Below, one piece after another: positions 1 to 8,684 of a stretch of DNA of 64,000 nt. A program made the position numbers and the translations under genes. Source of the stretch: Marinobacter denitrificans (lineage in GTDB: Bacteria; Pseudomonadota; Gammaproteobacteria; Pseudomonadales; Oleiphilaceae); NCBI RefSeq assembly GCF_008795955.1, contig NZ_VMHN01000001.1, positions 620,001 to 684,000 on the forward strand, in the 5' to 3' direction. The notes under the pieces are model-generated. The model had not been told where the DNA came from and ran no database searches. It saw only the letters and a program-made list of their open reading frames with translations. Each line of letters starts with the position of its first letter. Position 1 is the stretch's first letter.

Positions 1-1
1 G

Positions 2-1015
2 TCCCTGATGACCTACCTTCTGGATCTTGAAGCCACCCTGCCACCCACGGACGAACTGAAAGTCCGCAGCAGGGTGATTCACCTTCCCATGGCCTTCGAA
101 GACAGCGCGACTCTGGAAGCGGTGGACAAATACCGGCAGTCAGTCCGCGACACCGCCCCCTGGCTACCCAACAACGTGGACTTCATGCAACGCATCAACG
201 GCTTGCCCAGCCGGGAGGCCGTTCGGGATATCCTGTTCTCCGCCAGATACCTGGTACTGGGCCTGGGCGACGTCTACCTCGGCGCCCCCTGCGCCGTGCC
301 TCTGGACCCAAGGCACCGGATGCTCACCTCCAAGTACAACCCGGCAAGAACCTACACCGCCGAAGGCACGGTGGGCATCGGTGGTGTGTACATGTGCATC
401 TACGGCATGGACTCCCCGGGCGGCTACCAGCTCGTCGGCCGCACTTTGCCCATCTGGAACAAATACCTCAAAAACCCCCAGTTCGCCGAGGGCGCCCCCT
501 GGCTGCTGCGGTTCTTCGACCAGGTGTGCTACTACCCGGTTTCTGAAGCCGAACTGGATGAAATGCGAGACCAGTTCCGCGCCGGCCAGTTGACGGTGAA
601 AATCGAAGAAGAAACCTTCGACCTCAAATCCCACCAGACTTTCCTGGACGCCAACGCCGATTCCATCGCCGACTTCCGCAAACTGCAACAGGCGGCATAC
701 GCTAAAGAGGTGGCCCTGTGGAAAGACAGCGAAGCCGAGGAACTGGACAAACTGGCCAAGGCACCGCCGAAGGCGGATGTGTCTGACCTCGAGCGGTTCG
801 GGGAGCTGGTGAGTGCGGAGATAGCGGGCAACATATGGAAGTGCCTGGTAAAACCCGGTGATACCGTGGCAGAAGGTGATCCACTGGTGATCGTAGAGGC
901 CATGAAAATGGAATTCGAGATAAATGCCACGCTCGCCGGGCAGATCAGCGCCATGCATGTTGAGCCCGGTAAGGCCGTTACTCCCGGGGAGCCTCTGTTG
1001 AGCATCAAGGTCTGA
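2..1015 (+). CDS. Urea carboxylase-type biotin enzyme, C-terminal part (5' end outside window)
   Basis: The reading frame is open from the left edge, so only the last third of a roughly 1200-residue protein is present; the ATG at 8 is internal. The visible part matches the C-terminal half of urea or guanidine carboxylase: an AHS2/KipA-like carboxyltransferase region, a linker rich in Glu, Ala and Lys, and a biotinyl domain. The biotin-accepting lysine lies in EAMKMEFEI, 35 residues before the C-terminus, the usual position. The enzyme uses ATP and bicarbonate to carboxylate urea or guanidine; an allophanate hydrolase normally acts next but is not in view. A structured repeat follows, then a GntR regulator on the same strand. 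Urea and guanidine carboxylases cannot be told apart from this fragment. Confidence 0.85.
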   Translation, partial: SLMTYLLDLEATLPPTDELKVRSRVIHLPMAFEDSATLEAVDKYRQSVRDTAPWLPNNVDFMQRINGLPSREAVRDILFSARYLVLGLGDVYLGAPCAVPLDPRHRMLTSKYNPARTYTAEGTVGIGGVYMCIYGMDSPGGYQLVGRTLPIWNKYLKNPQFAEGAPWLLRFFDQVCYYPVSEAELDEMRDQFRAGQLTVKIEEETFDLKSHQTFLDANADSIADFRKLQQAAYAKEVALWKDSEAEELDKLAKAPPKADVSDLERFGELVSAEIAGNIWKCLVKPGDTVAEGDPLVIVEAMKMEFEINATLAGQISAMHVEPGKAVTPGEPLLSIKV

Positions 1016-1058
1016 GTTTGGAGTTTTTCTCCGCTGGCCTCTTGCTCTGGAATAACGC

Positions 1059-1160
1059 CGATGGGGGAAGGGGTGTCCCAGACACGCCGTGAACCCATCC
1101 ATGGGGGCTTGAGCGCAGCATCCCTGCTGCGCACAGTCTGGGACACCCCTTCCCCCACCG
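1059..1160 (+). repeat. Three-way-junction element, copy 1
   Basis: The outer stem pairs 1063-1083 with 1136-1156 perfectly (21 bp) and extends by a few pairs. The core (1084-1135) starts ACGCCGTGAA and ends CACA. It holds hairpin 1 (1094-1105, CCC-ATCCAT-GGG) and hairpin 2 (1113-1132, seven-pair stem, loop ATCCCT). On the minus strand the loops read ATGGAT and AGGGAT. The core is identical to that of the copy at 12431 although the outer stems differ. It forms an opposed pair with the next copy. Confidence 0.85.
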
Positions 1161-1289
1161 GCTTCTCGGAGTTTGGTGAATGCGGTTTGGAAAAAACAAA
1201 GTGTTTGTTCGTAATACAGGCAGCAATCGGAAAACGACTTCACCAAAACTTCCGACTAAGCTCTCTAGCAGGCAACGGGAGTCGGGGAC

Positions 1290-1393
1290 GGCTGTTGGGT
1301 GGGGGTATTCAAAAGTGTGCGCAGCATGGATGCTGCGCTCAAGTCCCCATGGATGGGTTCACGACGTCTTTTGAATACCCCCACCCAACAGCC
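1290..1393 (-). repeat. Three-way-junction element, copy 2 (inverted)
   Basis: The outer stem pairs 1290-1314 with 1369-1393, a perfect 25 bp unrelated in sequence to the stem of copy 1. The core is the reverse complement of the copy 1 core with few changes. Hairpin 2 is 1319-1338 (loop ATGGAT) and hairpin 1 is 1346-1357 (CCC-ATGGAT-GGG). The element ends 45 bp before the gntR start, so it probably lies in the gntR leader or close to its promoter. Confidence 0.85.
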
Positions 1394-1438
1394 GGCCCCA
1401 AAGGCCAACTCCAAACAAGAGGTATAACCGGATAAGCG

Positions 1439-2164
1439 ATGGCAACAAACACCAAAAGAAAAGAGTCCATGGCAGACAGGGTTTACGAAGCCCTGAAGGA
1501 CGACATCTTTGAGTTTCGGCTGATCCCCGGGGACAAGTTCAGCGAGGGAGACGTAGGCGCACGCCTGAATGCCAGCCGGACGCCCGTGCGGGAAGCCCTG
1601 TATCGGCTGCAGCGGGAAGGCTTTGTCGAAGTACTGTTCCGCAGTGGCTGGCAGGTGAAGCCGTTCGACTTCCAACAGGTGGAAGAACTCTACGACCTGC
1701 GCATCACCCTCGAACGGGCCGCGATGCACAAGATCTGTCAGTTGCAGGAAACGCCACAGACCGTCAGAACCCTTACCGCCATCTGGAACCCTGACCATCC
1801 CTCGGAGCGTGCCGTTGGCAGTACCGTGCGGGCGCTGGACGAAAGCTTCCATTGCGACCTGGTGGCCGCCGCCGGCAACCGGGAGATGACGCGGATACAC
1901 CGGGAGATCACCGACCGCCTGCGAATCATCCGCCGGCTGGACTTTACCCGCGACGACAGGATAGACGCCACCTACCGGGAACACGCCGAAATACTCGAGG
2001 CCCTCCGGGCCGGCCATTCCGTAGAGGCGGCGGACCGGTTAACAAGCCATATCCGTATCAGCCAGAAGGCCGTGCGGGAGATCACCATGGAGAAGATCCG
2101 CGAAGCCGCGGAGGCACACCAGAGCTCCGCGAGCACCACTCTCGAAAACTCTTCAAAAACATGA
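1439..2164 (+). CDS. GntR-family (FCD/FadR subfamily) transcriptional regulator
   Basis: The protein has 241 residues. An N-terminal winged helix-turn-helix spans about residues 10-75, with the GntR pattern LNASRTPVREALYRLQREG. A helical FCD ligand-binding domain of the FadR type spans about 80-225. Such proteins usually repress catabolic operons and release DNA on binding an organic acid. Its place just downstream of the carboxylase gene on the same strand suggests control of that pathway, which is inference. The ATG at 1439 is chosen because it gives the full HTH; a second in-frame ATG lies 30 bp on. A 14-bp palindrome follows the gene at 2197. Confidence 0.85.
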   Translation: MATNTKRKESMADRVYEALKDDIFEFRLIPGDKFSEGDVGARLNASRTPVREALYRLQREGFVEVLFRSGWQVKPFDFQQVEELYDLRITLERAAMHKICQLQETPQTVRTLTAIWNPDHPSERAVGSTVRALDESFHCDLVAAAGNREMTRIHREITDRLRIIRRLDFTRDDRIDATYREHAEILEALRAGHSVEAADRLTSHIRISQKAVREITMEKIREAAEAHQSSASTTLENSSKT

Positions 2165-2586
2165 ATCTACATTCATTTATCGGAGGCCTGATTAGATTAC
2201 AGATCTGTAAGAGATATCGCACAGGCCACAGAGCCATTGTCCGATTTCCCGAAAACCGATCCCACGTAGAATGGTCAGCGTCAAGGATGAGAAGCCGGCA
2301 AGGACAGCTGGCTCAGGGAAGATAACTCCACGGATCAGGAGTTGCCCAGGGAATCAGGGCTTACAGGGACGACATACAAGGAAGACGCGCAAAGGATTAT
2401 GCGCAGGCCTGAAGGATCAGGCATGGGGTCAGCCACGGATTCAGGATCACATGGAATGTGTTCCGGTCCGTGCACTCCCCCCCCCATCACCCGCACGTTT
2501 CCTTCTTCTTGCTCCATCAGCTCCGCCGCTTTTACGTCCTGACGAATAATCAGCCACGTAAATTCACTCTCAGGAGCCTGTTAAAC
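2165..2586. other. Non-coding gap with a 14-bp palindrome
   Basis: No convincing gene lies in these 422 bases. The perfect palindrome TTACAGATCTGTAA sits at 2197-2210, 33 bases after the gntR stop, and could be an operator. A run of cytosines near 2476-2485 lies upstream of the ComEA-like gene. Short open frames here lack codon bias, ribosome-binding sites or recognisable content. Confidence 0.4.
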
Positions 2587-2856
2587 ATGAAACGCACCCC
2601 TTTGATGGCCATGATGGTCCTTCTGTTCAGCCTGTTCGCCGGTTTTGCTCACGCTGAGCCCGTCACCATCAACATCAACACCGCAGACATCGAAACCCTG
2701 GCCAGCCTCAACGGCATCGGACAGAGCAAGGCCGAAGCCATCGTGGCCTATCGCGATGCCAACGGTCCTTTCCAGTCCAGTGAAGACCTCACCAACGTCA
2801 AGGGCATTGGTGAGCGCACGGTTGCAAAGAACGCCGAGCGCCTGACTGTCGAATAA
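2587..2856 (+). CDS. ComEA-like helix-hairpin-helix protein
   Basis: This is an 89-residue secreted or periplasmic DNA-binding protein. A signal peptide (about residues 1-25, ending AHA) is followed by two helix-hairpin-helix motifs with NINTADIETLASLNGIGQSK and VKGIGERTVAKN, the compact arrangement of the ComEA C-terminal domain. ComEA binds incoming DNA in the periplasm during transformation, and short one-domain forms like this one are usual in gammaproteobacteria. The ATG at 2587 has AGGAG about 10 bases upstream and gives a proper signal peptide; upstream in-frame starts would add an unlikely proline- and serine-rich leader. It converges on the XRE gene. Confidence 0.85.
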   Translation: MKRTPLMAMMVLLFSLFAGFAHAEPVTININTADIETLASLNGIGQSKAEAIVAYRDANGPFQSSEDLTNVKGIGERTVAKNAERLTVE

Positions 2857-2906
2857 GCCTGCCGGGCAGTGGCACGCCGCCGCTGCCTGCTTCCATCACC
2901 CCGCTG

Positions 2907-3746
2907 TTAGTGGCGAGCCCGAAAAAGGTACTCCTCCGGAGCCATGTCGTTGCGAACGGCAGCACGAATGGATACGTCAATCCGGTCACTGTCGAGGTCA
3001 TGCAACCCGCAATTGGCGAGCGCCTTCCGCACAATAACACTCTGTCCAAGATATTCGTAAAGCACCCTGGCGCAACAGGGCATCCGTTCGCTGCTGTCCG
3101 AAACCCCTATTTTCAACCCGGTCAACCGGGTCACCCGATTGCGGAAACTGGGAAAGAGAATGGTCTGCGTGATTTCGTGCCGGTTGAGTGTTTCATAGTC
3201 CACCAGGAACAGCCGGTCCGTCAGCAAATAGGCAATGCCTTGATAGCGGTTGTGACAAGGCGGTTCGTTGCTGGTCGCACGCATTCGTTCCGTGCGCTGG
3301 AAGACCACCCGGCTCCCCCGGCGTTCCAGGCATACCAGATTCTGAAGCACCTTCCCCGGCGATGACATGGACTGGTAGTACTCATAGTAGTAGCCCAGGT
3401 AACCATCAACATCCCCCCGTGCTTCATGATCAAGCCGTTCAAGATGTTTCTGGAAGGAATCCTCGTCCTGGTTCGGCTGAGCCTTGATCATGGGGCGCAC
3501 ATCCACAATGCGCTGAAACTGGCCGTGCGGGAGAAGAATTTCCTGTTCGTCCACGCCAAAAAACTCGCAAAGACGACGCAGTGTATTGGCTGACGGCTTA
3601 TGTTGGCCGCTCAGATATCGATTGAACTGCGGGCGGTTGATACCAAGGCGGCGGCATACCTCCGCAATGGACTTGTAATAACTGCACAGCAGCCTGAGGT
3701 TCTGGGACAGATTCTGATGCATAGCGTGTATCGCCCGTTGTTTCAT
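2907..3746 (-). CDS. XRE-family HTH regulator with a long uncharacterised C-terminal domain
   Basis: The protein has 279 residues. A lambda-repressor-like helix-turn-helix occupies about residues 15-70 (IAEVCRRLGINRPQFNRYLS, then a HKPSANTLRRLCEFFGV segment). The remaining 200 residues form a domain I cannot name; it is rich in Arg and Tyr and predicted to be alpha/beta. The gene is divergent from the symporter-aspartase-asparaginase operon, so it may control it; this is inference from position. A second ATG eight codons in is an equally possible start, and neither has a clear Shine-Dalgarno sequence. Confidence 0.75.
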   Translation of the reverse strand: MKQRAIHAMHQNLSQNLRLLCSYYKSIAEVCRRLGINRPQFNRYLSGQHKPSANTLRRLCEFFGVDEQEILLPHGQFQRIVDVRPMIKAQPNQDEDSFQKHLERLDHEARGDVDGYLGYYYEYYQSMSSPGKVLQNLVCLERRGSRVVFQRTERMRATSNEPPCHNRYQGIAYLLTDRLFLVDYETLNRHEITQTILFPSFRNRVTRLTGLKIGVSDSSERMPCCARVLYEYLGQSVIVRKALANCGLHDLDSDRIDVSIRAAVRNDMAPEEYLFRARH

Positions 3747-3773
3747 CGAGTAGCCCGGCGCGCCAAGTCACGA

Positions 3774-3791
3774 TAGCGCACTATGACGCTA
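3774..3791. promoter_or_regulatory. Inverted repeat between the XRE gene and the amino-acid operon
   Basis: TAGCG-N8-CGCTA lies in the 153-base divergent spacer, 28 bases from the XRE start and about 110 bases from the symporter start. It is a plausible operator for the XRE protein, but arms of five bases are short and nothing else supports it. Confidence 0.3.
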
Positions 3792-3899
3792 CAACTGCGA
3801 CAGATAGCATCACATTGGCAACAATGCGCAAATTCTAGCAGGGGGATCCGATTGATTAAATAAGGGTTCGTACAACAACAATCATCATCGGAGTTGCTT

Positions 3900-5387
3900 A
3901 TGTTGGAGTTTCTGAGCGAATTGCTGTGGGGCAAGGTTCTGATTGCCCTGTTGGTCACCGTCGGTATCGGCTTCACCCTCGCCTCCCGCTTCGTACAATT
4001 TCGTTATTTCGGGCGCATGTTCCGGATTCTGAGCGCCAGTCAGGCCTTCCAGAAAGACAAGCACGGCCATCTCAGTTCTTTTCAGGCGTTGCTGCTCTCG
4101 GTTGCCGGCCGAGTTGGTGGAGGCAATATCGCAGGGGTGGCGGTTGCGATTACCCTTGGTGGCCCCGGCGCCATTTTCTGGATGTGGATAGTGGGGCTGA
4201 TGGGCATGGCCACCAGTTTCCTGGAATGCTCCCTGGCCCAGACCTACAAGGTGGCTGAACCTGATGGCACGTATCGCGGTGGCCCGGCCCATTACATCTC
4301 CCGTGGCCTTGGGGCTCGCTGGAAATGGATGGCCGGCCTGTATTCGGTTCTGTTGCTGTTGACGTTCGGCTTTGGATTTACTGCGCTGCAATCCTATGCG
4401 GTGGCAACCTCTGTTGATGATGCGTTCGGCGTTCCCGTTTTCTATACCGGCATCGCACTGGCGATGGTGGTGGGCCTGATCATTTTCGGTGGCGTCCGCC
4501 GTATTGCCAGGGTTGCCGAGTTCCTGGTTCCGATCATGGCTGGCAGCTACCTGCTGATCACGGCGGCTGTACTGGCCCTGAACGTTGAGCAGATTCCGGA
4601 TGTCTTCATGCTGATCGTCAACAGCGCCTTCGGGCTTGAGCCTGTGGTCGGTGGCGGCATCGGCGCGGCTATTCTGATGGGGGTCAAGCGCGGCCTGTTC
4701 TCCAACGAAGCCGGGCTGGGAAGCGCCCCCAACGTGGCCGCTGTCGCCTATGTGCCCCATCCCGCCAATCAGGGCGTGGTGCAGGCATTTTCGGTCTTCA
4801 TTGATACCCTGATTATCTGTTCATCCACCGCGTTTATCATCCTGCTGAGCGGTATCTACGACCCCGCTGCCCTGAGCGACATTGGTGGCGTGGCCCTGAC
4901 ACAGTCTGCGCTGGCAGATCATGTGGGTGACTGGGGGCGCAGCTTTGTGAGCGTGGCCCTGATGCTCTTTGGCTTCAGCACCATTCTTTACAATTACTAC
5001 CTCGGCGAAAACAGCATCAACTTCTTCAGCACCTCGAATCAGAATTTCTTCAACACCTTCCGGGTTGCCATCATCGGCCTGGTTTGCTGGGGCGCAACCA
5101 CTGACCTGGGCACCGTGTTCGGTTTTGCAGACGTCACCATGGGCCTCCTTGCCCTGGTAAACCTGATTGCGCTGATTGCCCTGTTCAAACCTGGCCTGCG
5201 CATCCTCAAGGATTTTGACGACCAGATTGCAGAAGGCATCGAACAGCCGGTATTCGACGTTACGCGCTTCGAGGACATGAATCTCGATGCCGCCGCGTGG
5301 GAAATCGAGCCCGAAGACATCGAACGCGTCCGCAACCGCACTTACTCAGGCGTAGTGCCTGGCTTCAAGGAAAAGCCCAAAACATGA
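3900..5387 (+). CDS. AGCS-family sodium:alanine/glycine symporter
   Basis: This 495-residue inner-membrane transporter belongs to the alanine-or-glycine:cation symporter family. About eleven hydrophobic segments are visible. The family signature GRVGGGNIAGVAVAITLGGP is near residue 70, and a GLFSNEAGLGSAPNVAAVA loop lies near 265. It brings in a small amino acid with sodium; given its partners here the substrate may include aspartate, asparagine or alanine. The ATG at 3900 has GGAG at 3890-3893; a TTG two codons upstream is less likely. Its stop overlaps the aspA start by four bases (ATGA), which implies translational coupling. Confidence 0.92.
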   Translation: MLEFLSELLWGKVLIALLVTVGIGFTLASRFVQFRYFGRMFRILSASQAFQKDKHGHLSSFQALLLSVAGRVGGGNIAGVAVAITLGGPGAIFWMWIVGLMGMATSFLECSLAQTYKVAEPDGTYRGGPAHYISRGLGARWKWMAGLYSVLLLLTFGFGFTALQSYAVATSVDDAFGVPVFYTGIALAMVVGLIIFGGVRRIARVAEFLVPIMAGSYLLITAAVLALNVEQIPDVFMLIVNSAFGLEPVVGGGIGAAILMGVKRGLFSNEAGLGSAPNVAAVAYVPHPANQGVVQAFSVFIDTLIICSSTAFIILLSGIYDPAALSDIGGVALTQSALADHVGDWGRSFVSVALMLFGFSTILYNYYLGENSINFFSTSNQNFFNTFRVAIIGLVCWGATTDLGTVFGFADVTMGLLALVNLIALIALFKPGLRILKDFDDQIAEGIEQPVFDVTRFEDMNLDAAAWEIEPEDIERVRNRTYSGVVPGFKEKPKT

Positions 5388-6787
5388 ACACTCGCATTGA
5401 ACACGACCTCCTGGGGGATCTCAGTGTGCCGGTGGATGCCTGGTATGGCATTCAGACCCAGCGTGCCCTGGATAATTTTTCCATCACCGGTGTGCCCATC
5501 AGCCACTTCCCCGACTTCGTCCGGGCCCTGGTGATGGTGAAGAAGGCGGCGGCAATGGCGAACCGTGAGCTGGGGAATCTCGCGCCCCATAAAGCCACGG
5601 CGATCATGGCGGCCTGCGATGACATTATCGCAGGCCATCTACACGACCAGTTCGTGGTGGACCTTATTCAGGGCGGAGCCGGCACCTCCACCAACATGAA
5701 CACAAACGAGGTGATTGCCAACCTGGCACTGGAAAAGCTGGGCCACGGCAAGGGTGAATACCACCACCTGCATCCAAACGATGACGTTAATCGCTCCCAG
5801 TCCACGAACGACGCCTACCCCACTGCGGTTTGCCTGGCGGTTCAGTTTGCGGCCGAGCCGCTGGAGCGAGTCATCGTCCATCTCAGGGAGAGCCTCGAGC
5901 AGAAAGGCCGGCAATTCGCGGATGTGGTCAAGATGGGGCGTACCCAGTTGCAGGACGCCGTACCCATGACCCTGGGACAGGAGTTCGAGGCCTTCGCCGT
6001 TAACCTCGGTGAAGATATCGATCGCCTGCACGAAGCCAGTCGTCTGCTCTGTGAAGTGAACCTTGGCGGAACCGCTATTGGCACGGGAATCAATACCCAC
6101 CCACGTTATCAGGCCTTGGCTGTGCGCTATCTTGCCGAGATTTCCGGAAAACCCCTTGTCTCGGCGAGCAACCTGGTGGAAGCCTCCTCCGACATGGGAG
6201 CCTTTGTTCTGTTCTCCGGCATTCTGAAGCGTTTTGCGGTGAAGCTGGGCAAGATGTGCAACGATCTTCGCCTGCTGTCCTCCGGGCCTCGAACGGGGCT
6301 GGGAGAAATTTCGCTGCCGCCCATGCAACCGGGCTCGTCCATCATGCCGGGCAAGGTCAATCCGGTTATCCCGGAGGCTGTCAATCAGACGGCCTATCAG
6401 GTTATCGCCAGCGACCTTGCTGTAACGCTCGCCGCCGAAGCCGGGCAGCTTCAGCTCAATGCCATGGAGCCCCTTATTGTCTATAACCTGCTCAACTCCA
6501 TGAAAATGCTCGGCTCTGCCTGCACCATGCTCGACTCGCGGTGCATCCAGGGTATTCGAGCCAACACCGAGCAATGCGCACGGCATCTGGATAACAGCAT
6601 TGGCATCATAACCGCGCTGGTTCCCAGGCTCGGATACTCCAACGCCACACGCATCGCCTCAAAGGCCCTGAATTCCGGCTCCACCGTACGGGAGCTGGTG
6701 CTCGAAGAGGGGCTATTGGATGCCGATGACCTGGACCGTCTGCTCAGCCCGCAAGGCATGCTCGCACCTGCCGGAGACGAGAGGTGA
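5384..6787 (+). CDS. aspA: Aspartate ammonia-lyase (aspartase)
   Basis: This 467-residue cytosolic enzyme of the fumarase/aspartase superfamily deaminates L-aspartate to fumarate and ammonia. Sequence hallmarks are QGGAGTSTNMNTNEV near residue 95, NRSQSTNDAYPTA near 140, MGRTQLQDAVPMTLGQEF near 185 and the signature GSSIMPGKVNPV near 316, whose flexible loop carries the catalytic serine. Identity with E. coli AspA is evident along the whole chain, which favours aspartase over class II fumarase. The start overlaps the symporter stop and its own stop overlaps the asparaginase GTG, so the three genes form one coupled operon: uptake, asparagine to aspartate, aspartate to fumarate. Confidence 0.93.
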   Translation: MNTRIEHDLLGDLSVPVDAWYGIQTQRALDNFSITGVPISHFPDFVRALVMVKKAAAMANRELGNLAPHKATAIMAACDDIIAGHLHDQFVVDLIQGGAGTSTNMNTNEVIANLALEKLGHGKGEYHHLHPNDDVNRSQSTNDAYPTAVCLAVQFAAEPLERVIVHLRESLEQKGRQFADVVKMGRTQLQDAVPMTLGQEFEAFAVNLGEDIDRLHEASRLLCEVNLGGTAIGTGINTHPRYQALAVRYLAEISGKPLVSASNLVEASSDMGAFVLFSGILKRFAVKLGKMCNDLRLLSSGPRTGLGEISLPPMQPGSSIMPGKVNPVIPEAVNQTAYQVIASDLAVTLAAEAGQLQLNAMEPLIVYNLLNSMKMLGSACTMLDSRCIQGIRANTEQCARHLDNSIGIITALVPRLGYSNATRIASKALNSGSTVRELVLEEGLLDADDLDRLLSPQGMLAPAGDER

Positions 6788-7815
6788 AAGGTCGCGTACT
6801 GCTGCTGTATACCGGAGGGACCATCGGCATGGTCTCCTCTGACGGTGGGTATGTGCCAGGCGAGGATTTTAGCGCGCGCCTGGCCCATCACCTCGGTAAG
6901 CGCCGTGGGGAATTGCCGGAGTTTGACGTGATCGAGCTGGACCAGCTGATCGACAGCGCCAATCTGACCCCGACAAACTGGACGACTATGGCCACAGTGC
7001 TCGTCGAAAACTGGGACCGGTACGATGGCTTTGTGGTGCTCCATGGCACCGACACCATGGCCTACACCGCCTCGGCTCTGTCATACATGTTCAAGGGGTG
7101 CGACAAACCGATAATTCTGACCGGGTCTCAGATTCCGCTTGAGCGCTCCCGTACCGATGCTCTGGAAAATCTCATCACCTCGCTGCTCCTGGCGCCCTCG
7201 TGGGAAATTGCAGAAGTATGCCTGTACTTCCGCGGCAAGCTGCTCAGGGGCAATCGGGCGCGGAAACTGAAAACCAGTGAACTGGATGCATTTGATTCCC
7301 CCAACGCGCCCCTGCTTGGGCGGGGTGGCATCGATCTGCAACTACGCCACGACTTGCTGCTTCCGCCCGGCACGCCTGATTTTCAGGTGCCGGCGTTTGA
7401 TCCCGGGGCCGTGGCAGTCCTCACGCTGTACCCCGGCATGTCAGCCGCGCTTGTTGAAGCGGCCCTGGCGCTACCAGGGTTGAGGGGGCTGATCATCCAC
7501 ACATTCGGTGCGGGCAACGCTCCGGATACTGACGCCGCCGTGGTTCGGGTTCTTGCGCGTGGAATCGAACGGGGCATTACGGTGCTGAACATCAGTCAGT
7601 GCCTGCAAGGCCGGGTGGCTCAGAGGGCCTACGCCTCCGGAGCGGCGCTGGACAGAATCGGCGTTATCCCGGGTGCAGACCTGACTCCGGAGGCCGCCTT
7701 TGCCAAACTTCATTTTCTACTGGCCACAGGTCACTGCGGCAAATCGCTCCGGGAGCAACTGGAGCAACCTCTGAACGCTGATTCCAGCGCAATGTCGCGG
7801 GGAGCCAGTTACTGA
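6784..7815 (+). CDS. ansA: L-asparaginase, cytoplasmic (AnsA-type)
   Basis: The 343-residue enzyme hydrolyses L-asparagine to aspartate and ammonia. The first catalytic threonine is in YTGGTIGM (residues 9-16) and the second in the HGTDTMAYTASALSY box near residue 87. There is no signal peptide, as in type I enzymes. The GTG start at 6784 overlaps the aspA stop (GTGA). Its product feeds directly into aspartase. The gene ends the operon; no strong terminator is seen before lutA. Confidence 0.9.
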   Translation: MKGRVLLLYTGGTIGMVSSDGGYVPGEDFSARLAHHLGKRRGELPEFDVIELDQLIDSANLTPTNWTTMATVLVENWDRYDGFVVLHGTDTMAYTASALSYMFKGCDKPIILTGSQIPLERSRTDALENLITSLLLAPSWEIAEVCLYFRGKLLRGNRARKLKTSELDAFDSPNAPLLGRGGIDLQLRHDLLLPPGTPDFQVPAFDPGAVAVLTLYPGMSAALVEAALALPGLRGLIIHTFGAGNAPDTDAAVVRVLARGIERGITVLNISQCLQGRVAQRAYASGAALDRIGVIPGADLTPEAAFAKLHFLLATGHCGKSLREQLEQPLNADSSAMSRGASY

Positions 7816-7867
7816 CTTTGTGCCCCTAAAGTCGGCTGGCAACACCTGCTCCGCCACCCTATTATTG

Positions 7868-7882
7868 GTTGTCACTGACAAC
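7868..7882. promoter_or_regulatory. Palindrome upstream of lutA, possible GntR-type operator
   Basis: GTTGTCA-C-TGACAAC is a perfect 7+7 palindrome that ends 22 bases before the lutA ATG. FCD-type GntR regulators such as LldR and PdhR often bind short palindromes with a GT...AC core, and lut/lld operons are often under such repressors. No lldR-like gene lies next to it. Function is inferred. Confidence 0.45.
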
Positions 7883-7904
7883 AATAACCTCAAGCGGTAG
7901 CACT

Positions 7905-8684
7905 ATGGTTGATTCCATCAAGGTTTACCCGGCGAAACCTTCCAAAGTCTATTTCTATGGCACCTGCCTGGTGGACATGTTCTACCCGGACGCAGGCATG
8001 GCCGGCATCCAGTTACTGGAACGGGAAGGCATTGAAGTGATCTACCCCGAAGACCAGACCTGTTGCGGCCAGCCTGCCTACACATCCGGTTACCATGACG
8101 AAGCGCGGGCAGTTGCCAAGGCCCAGCTCGGGCTGTTCCCGGAAGACTGGCCCATTGTGGTGCCCTCCGGGTCCTGTGGCGGCATGATGCGCAAGCACTA
8201 CCCGGCGCTGTTCAAGGATACCGCCGATGATGGGAAAGCCACGGAAATTGCCGGGCGCATCTGGGAACTGACGGATTTTCTGGTGAACGTGTGCCACATC
8301 AAACTCGATGACCTGGGCGAGCCCACAACGGTGGCCATGCACACCTCCTGTTCCGCACGCCGGGAAATGGGCGTGGCGGAAGTGGGCCCGAAACTGCTGG
8401 GGCAACTGAAGAACGTAAACCTGGTGGAACAGGTGCGGGCCGAGGAATGTTGTGGTTTTGGCGGCACCTTTGCGGTACGGCACCCGGAGATTTCCGGGGC
8501 CATGGTGAGTGAAAAAGTGGATACCCTGGTGGACACCGGCGCCAAAGAGTTCGTCACCACGGATTGCGGCTGCCTGATGAACATCGACGGCTACGCCGAG
8601 AAAAACCACAAGCCGGTTACCGGCCAGCACATCCTGAGCTTTCTCTGGCAACGCACCAACGGCGATGGGGGCAAGCGCTCATGA
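7905..8684 (+). CDS. lutA: L-lactate utilisation protein LutA (LldE), Fe-S subunit
   Basis: The 259-residue protein has two CCG (cysteine-rich) domains, with TCCGQPAYTSGY near residue 47 and ECCGFGGTF near residue 184, preceded in each half by single conserved cysteines. LutABC oxidises L-lactate to pyruvate; LutA is the GlpC/HdrB-like subunit carrying Fe-S clusters. The ATG at 7905 begins MVDSIKVYPAKPSKVYFYG, the normal N-terminus; frames upstream would run through the palindrome. The lutB ATG overlaps its stop by four bases. Confidence 0.92.
   Translation: MVDSIKVYPAKPSKVYFYGTCLVDMFYPDAGMAGIQLLEREGIEVIYPEDQTCCGQPAYTSGYHDEARAVAKAQLGLFPEDWPIVVPSGSCGGMMRKHYPALFKDTADDGKATEIAGRIWELTDFLVNVCHIKLDDLGEPTTVAMHTSCSARREMGVAEVGPKLLGQLKNVNLVEQVRAEECCGFGGTFAVRHPEISGAMVSEKVDTLVDTGAKEFVTTDCGCLMNIDGYAEKNHKPVTGQHILSFLWQRTNGDGGKRS

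Noticed and set aside
1061..1435. Apparent coding frame through repeat copies 1 and 2
   Set aside because: The frame runs through palindromic stems and shows no coding bias or ribosome site; it is an effect of the repeats.
3885..4760. Open frame antisense to the AGCS symporter
   Set aside because: His- and Gln-rich shadow of a hydrophobic membrane-protein gene; no start context or family pattern.
5639..6586. Open frame of 315 codons antisense to aspA
   Set aside because: It lies wholly inside aspA, whose active-site motifs are intact, and has no recognisable domain.
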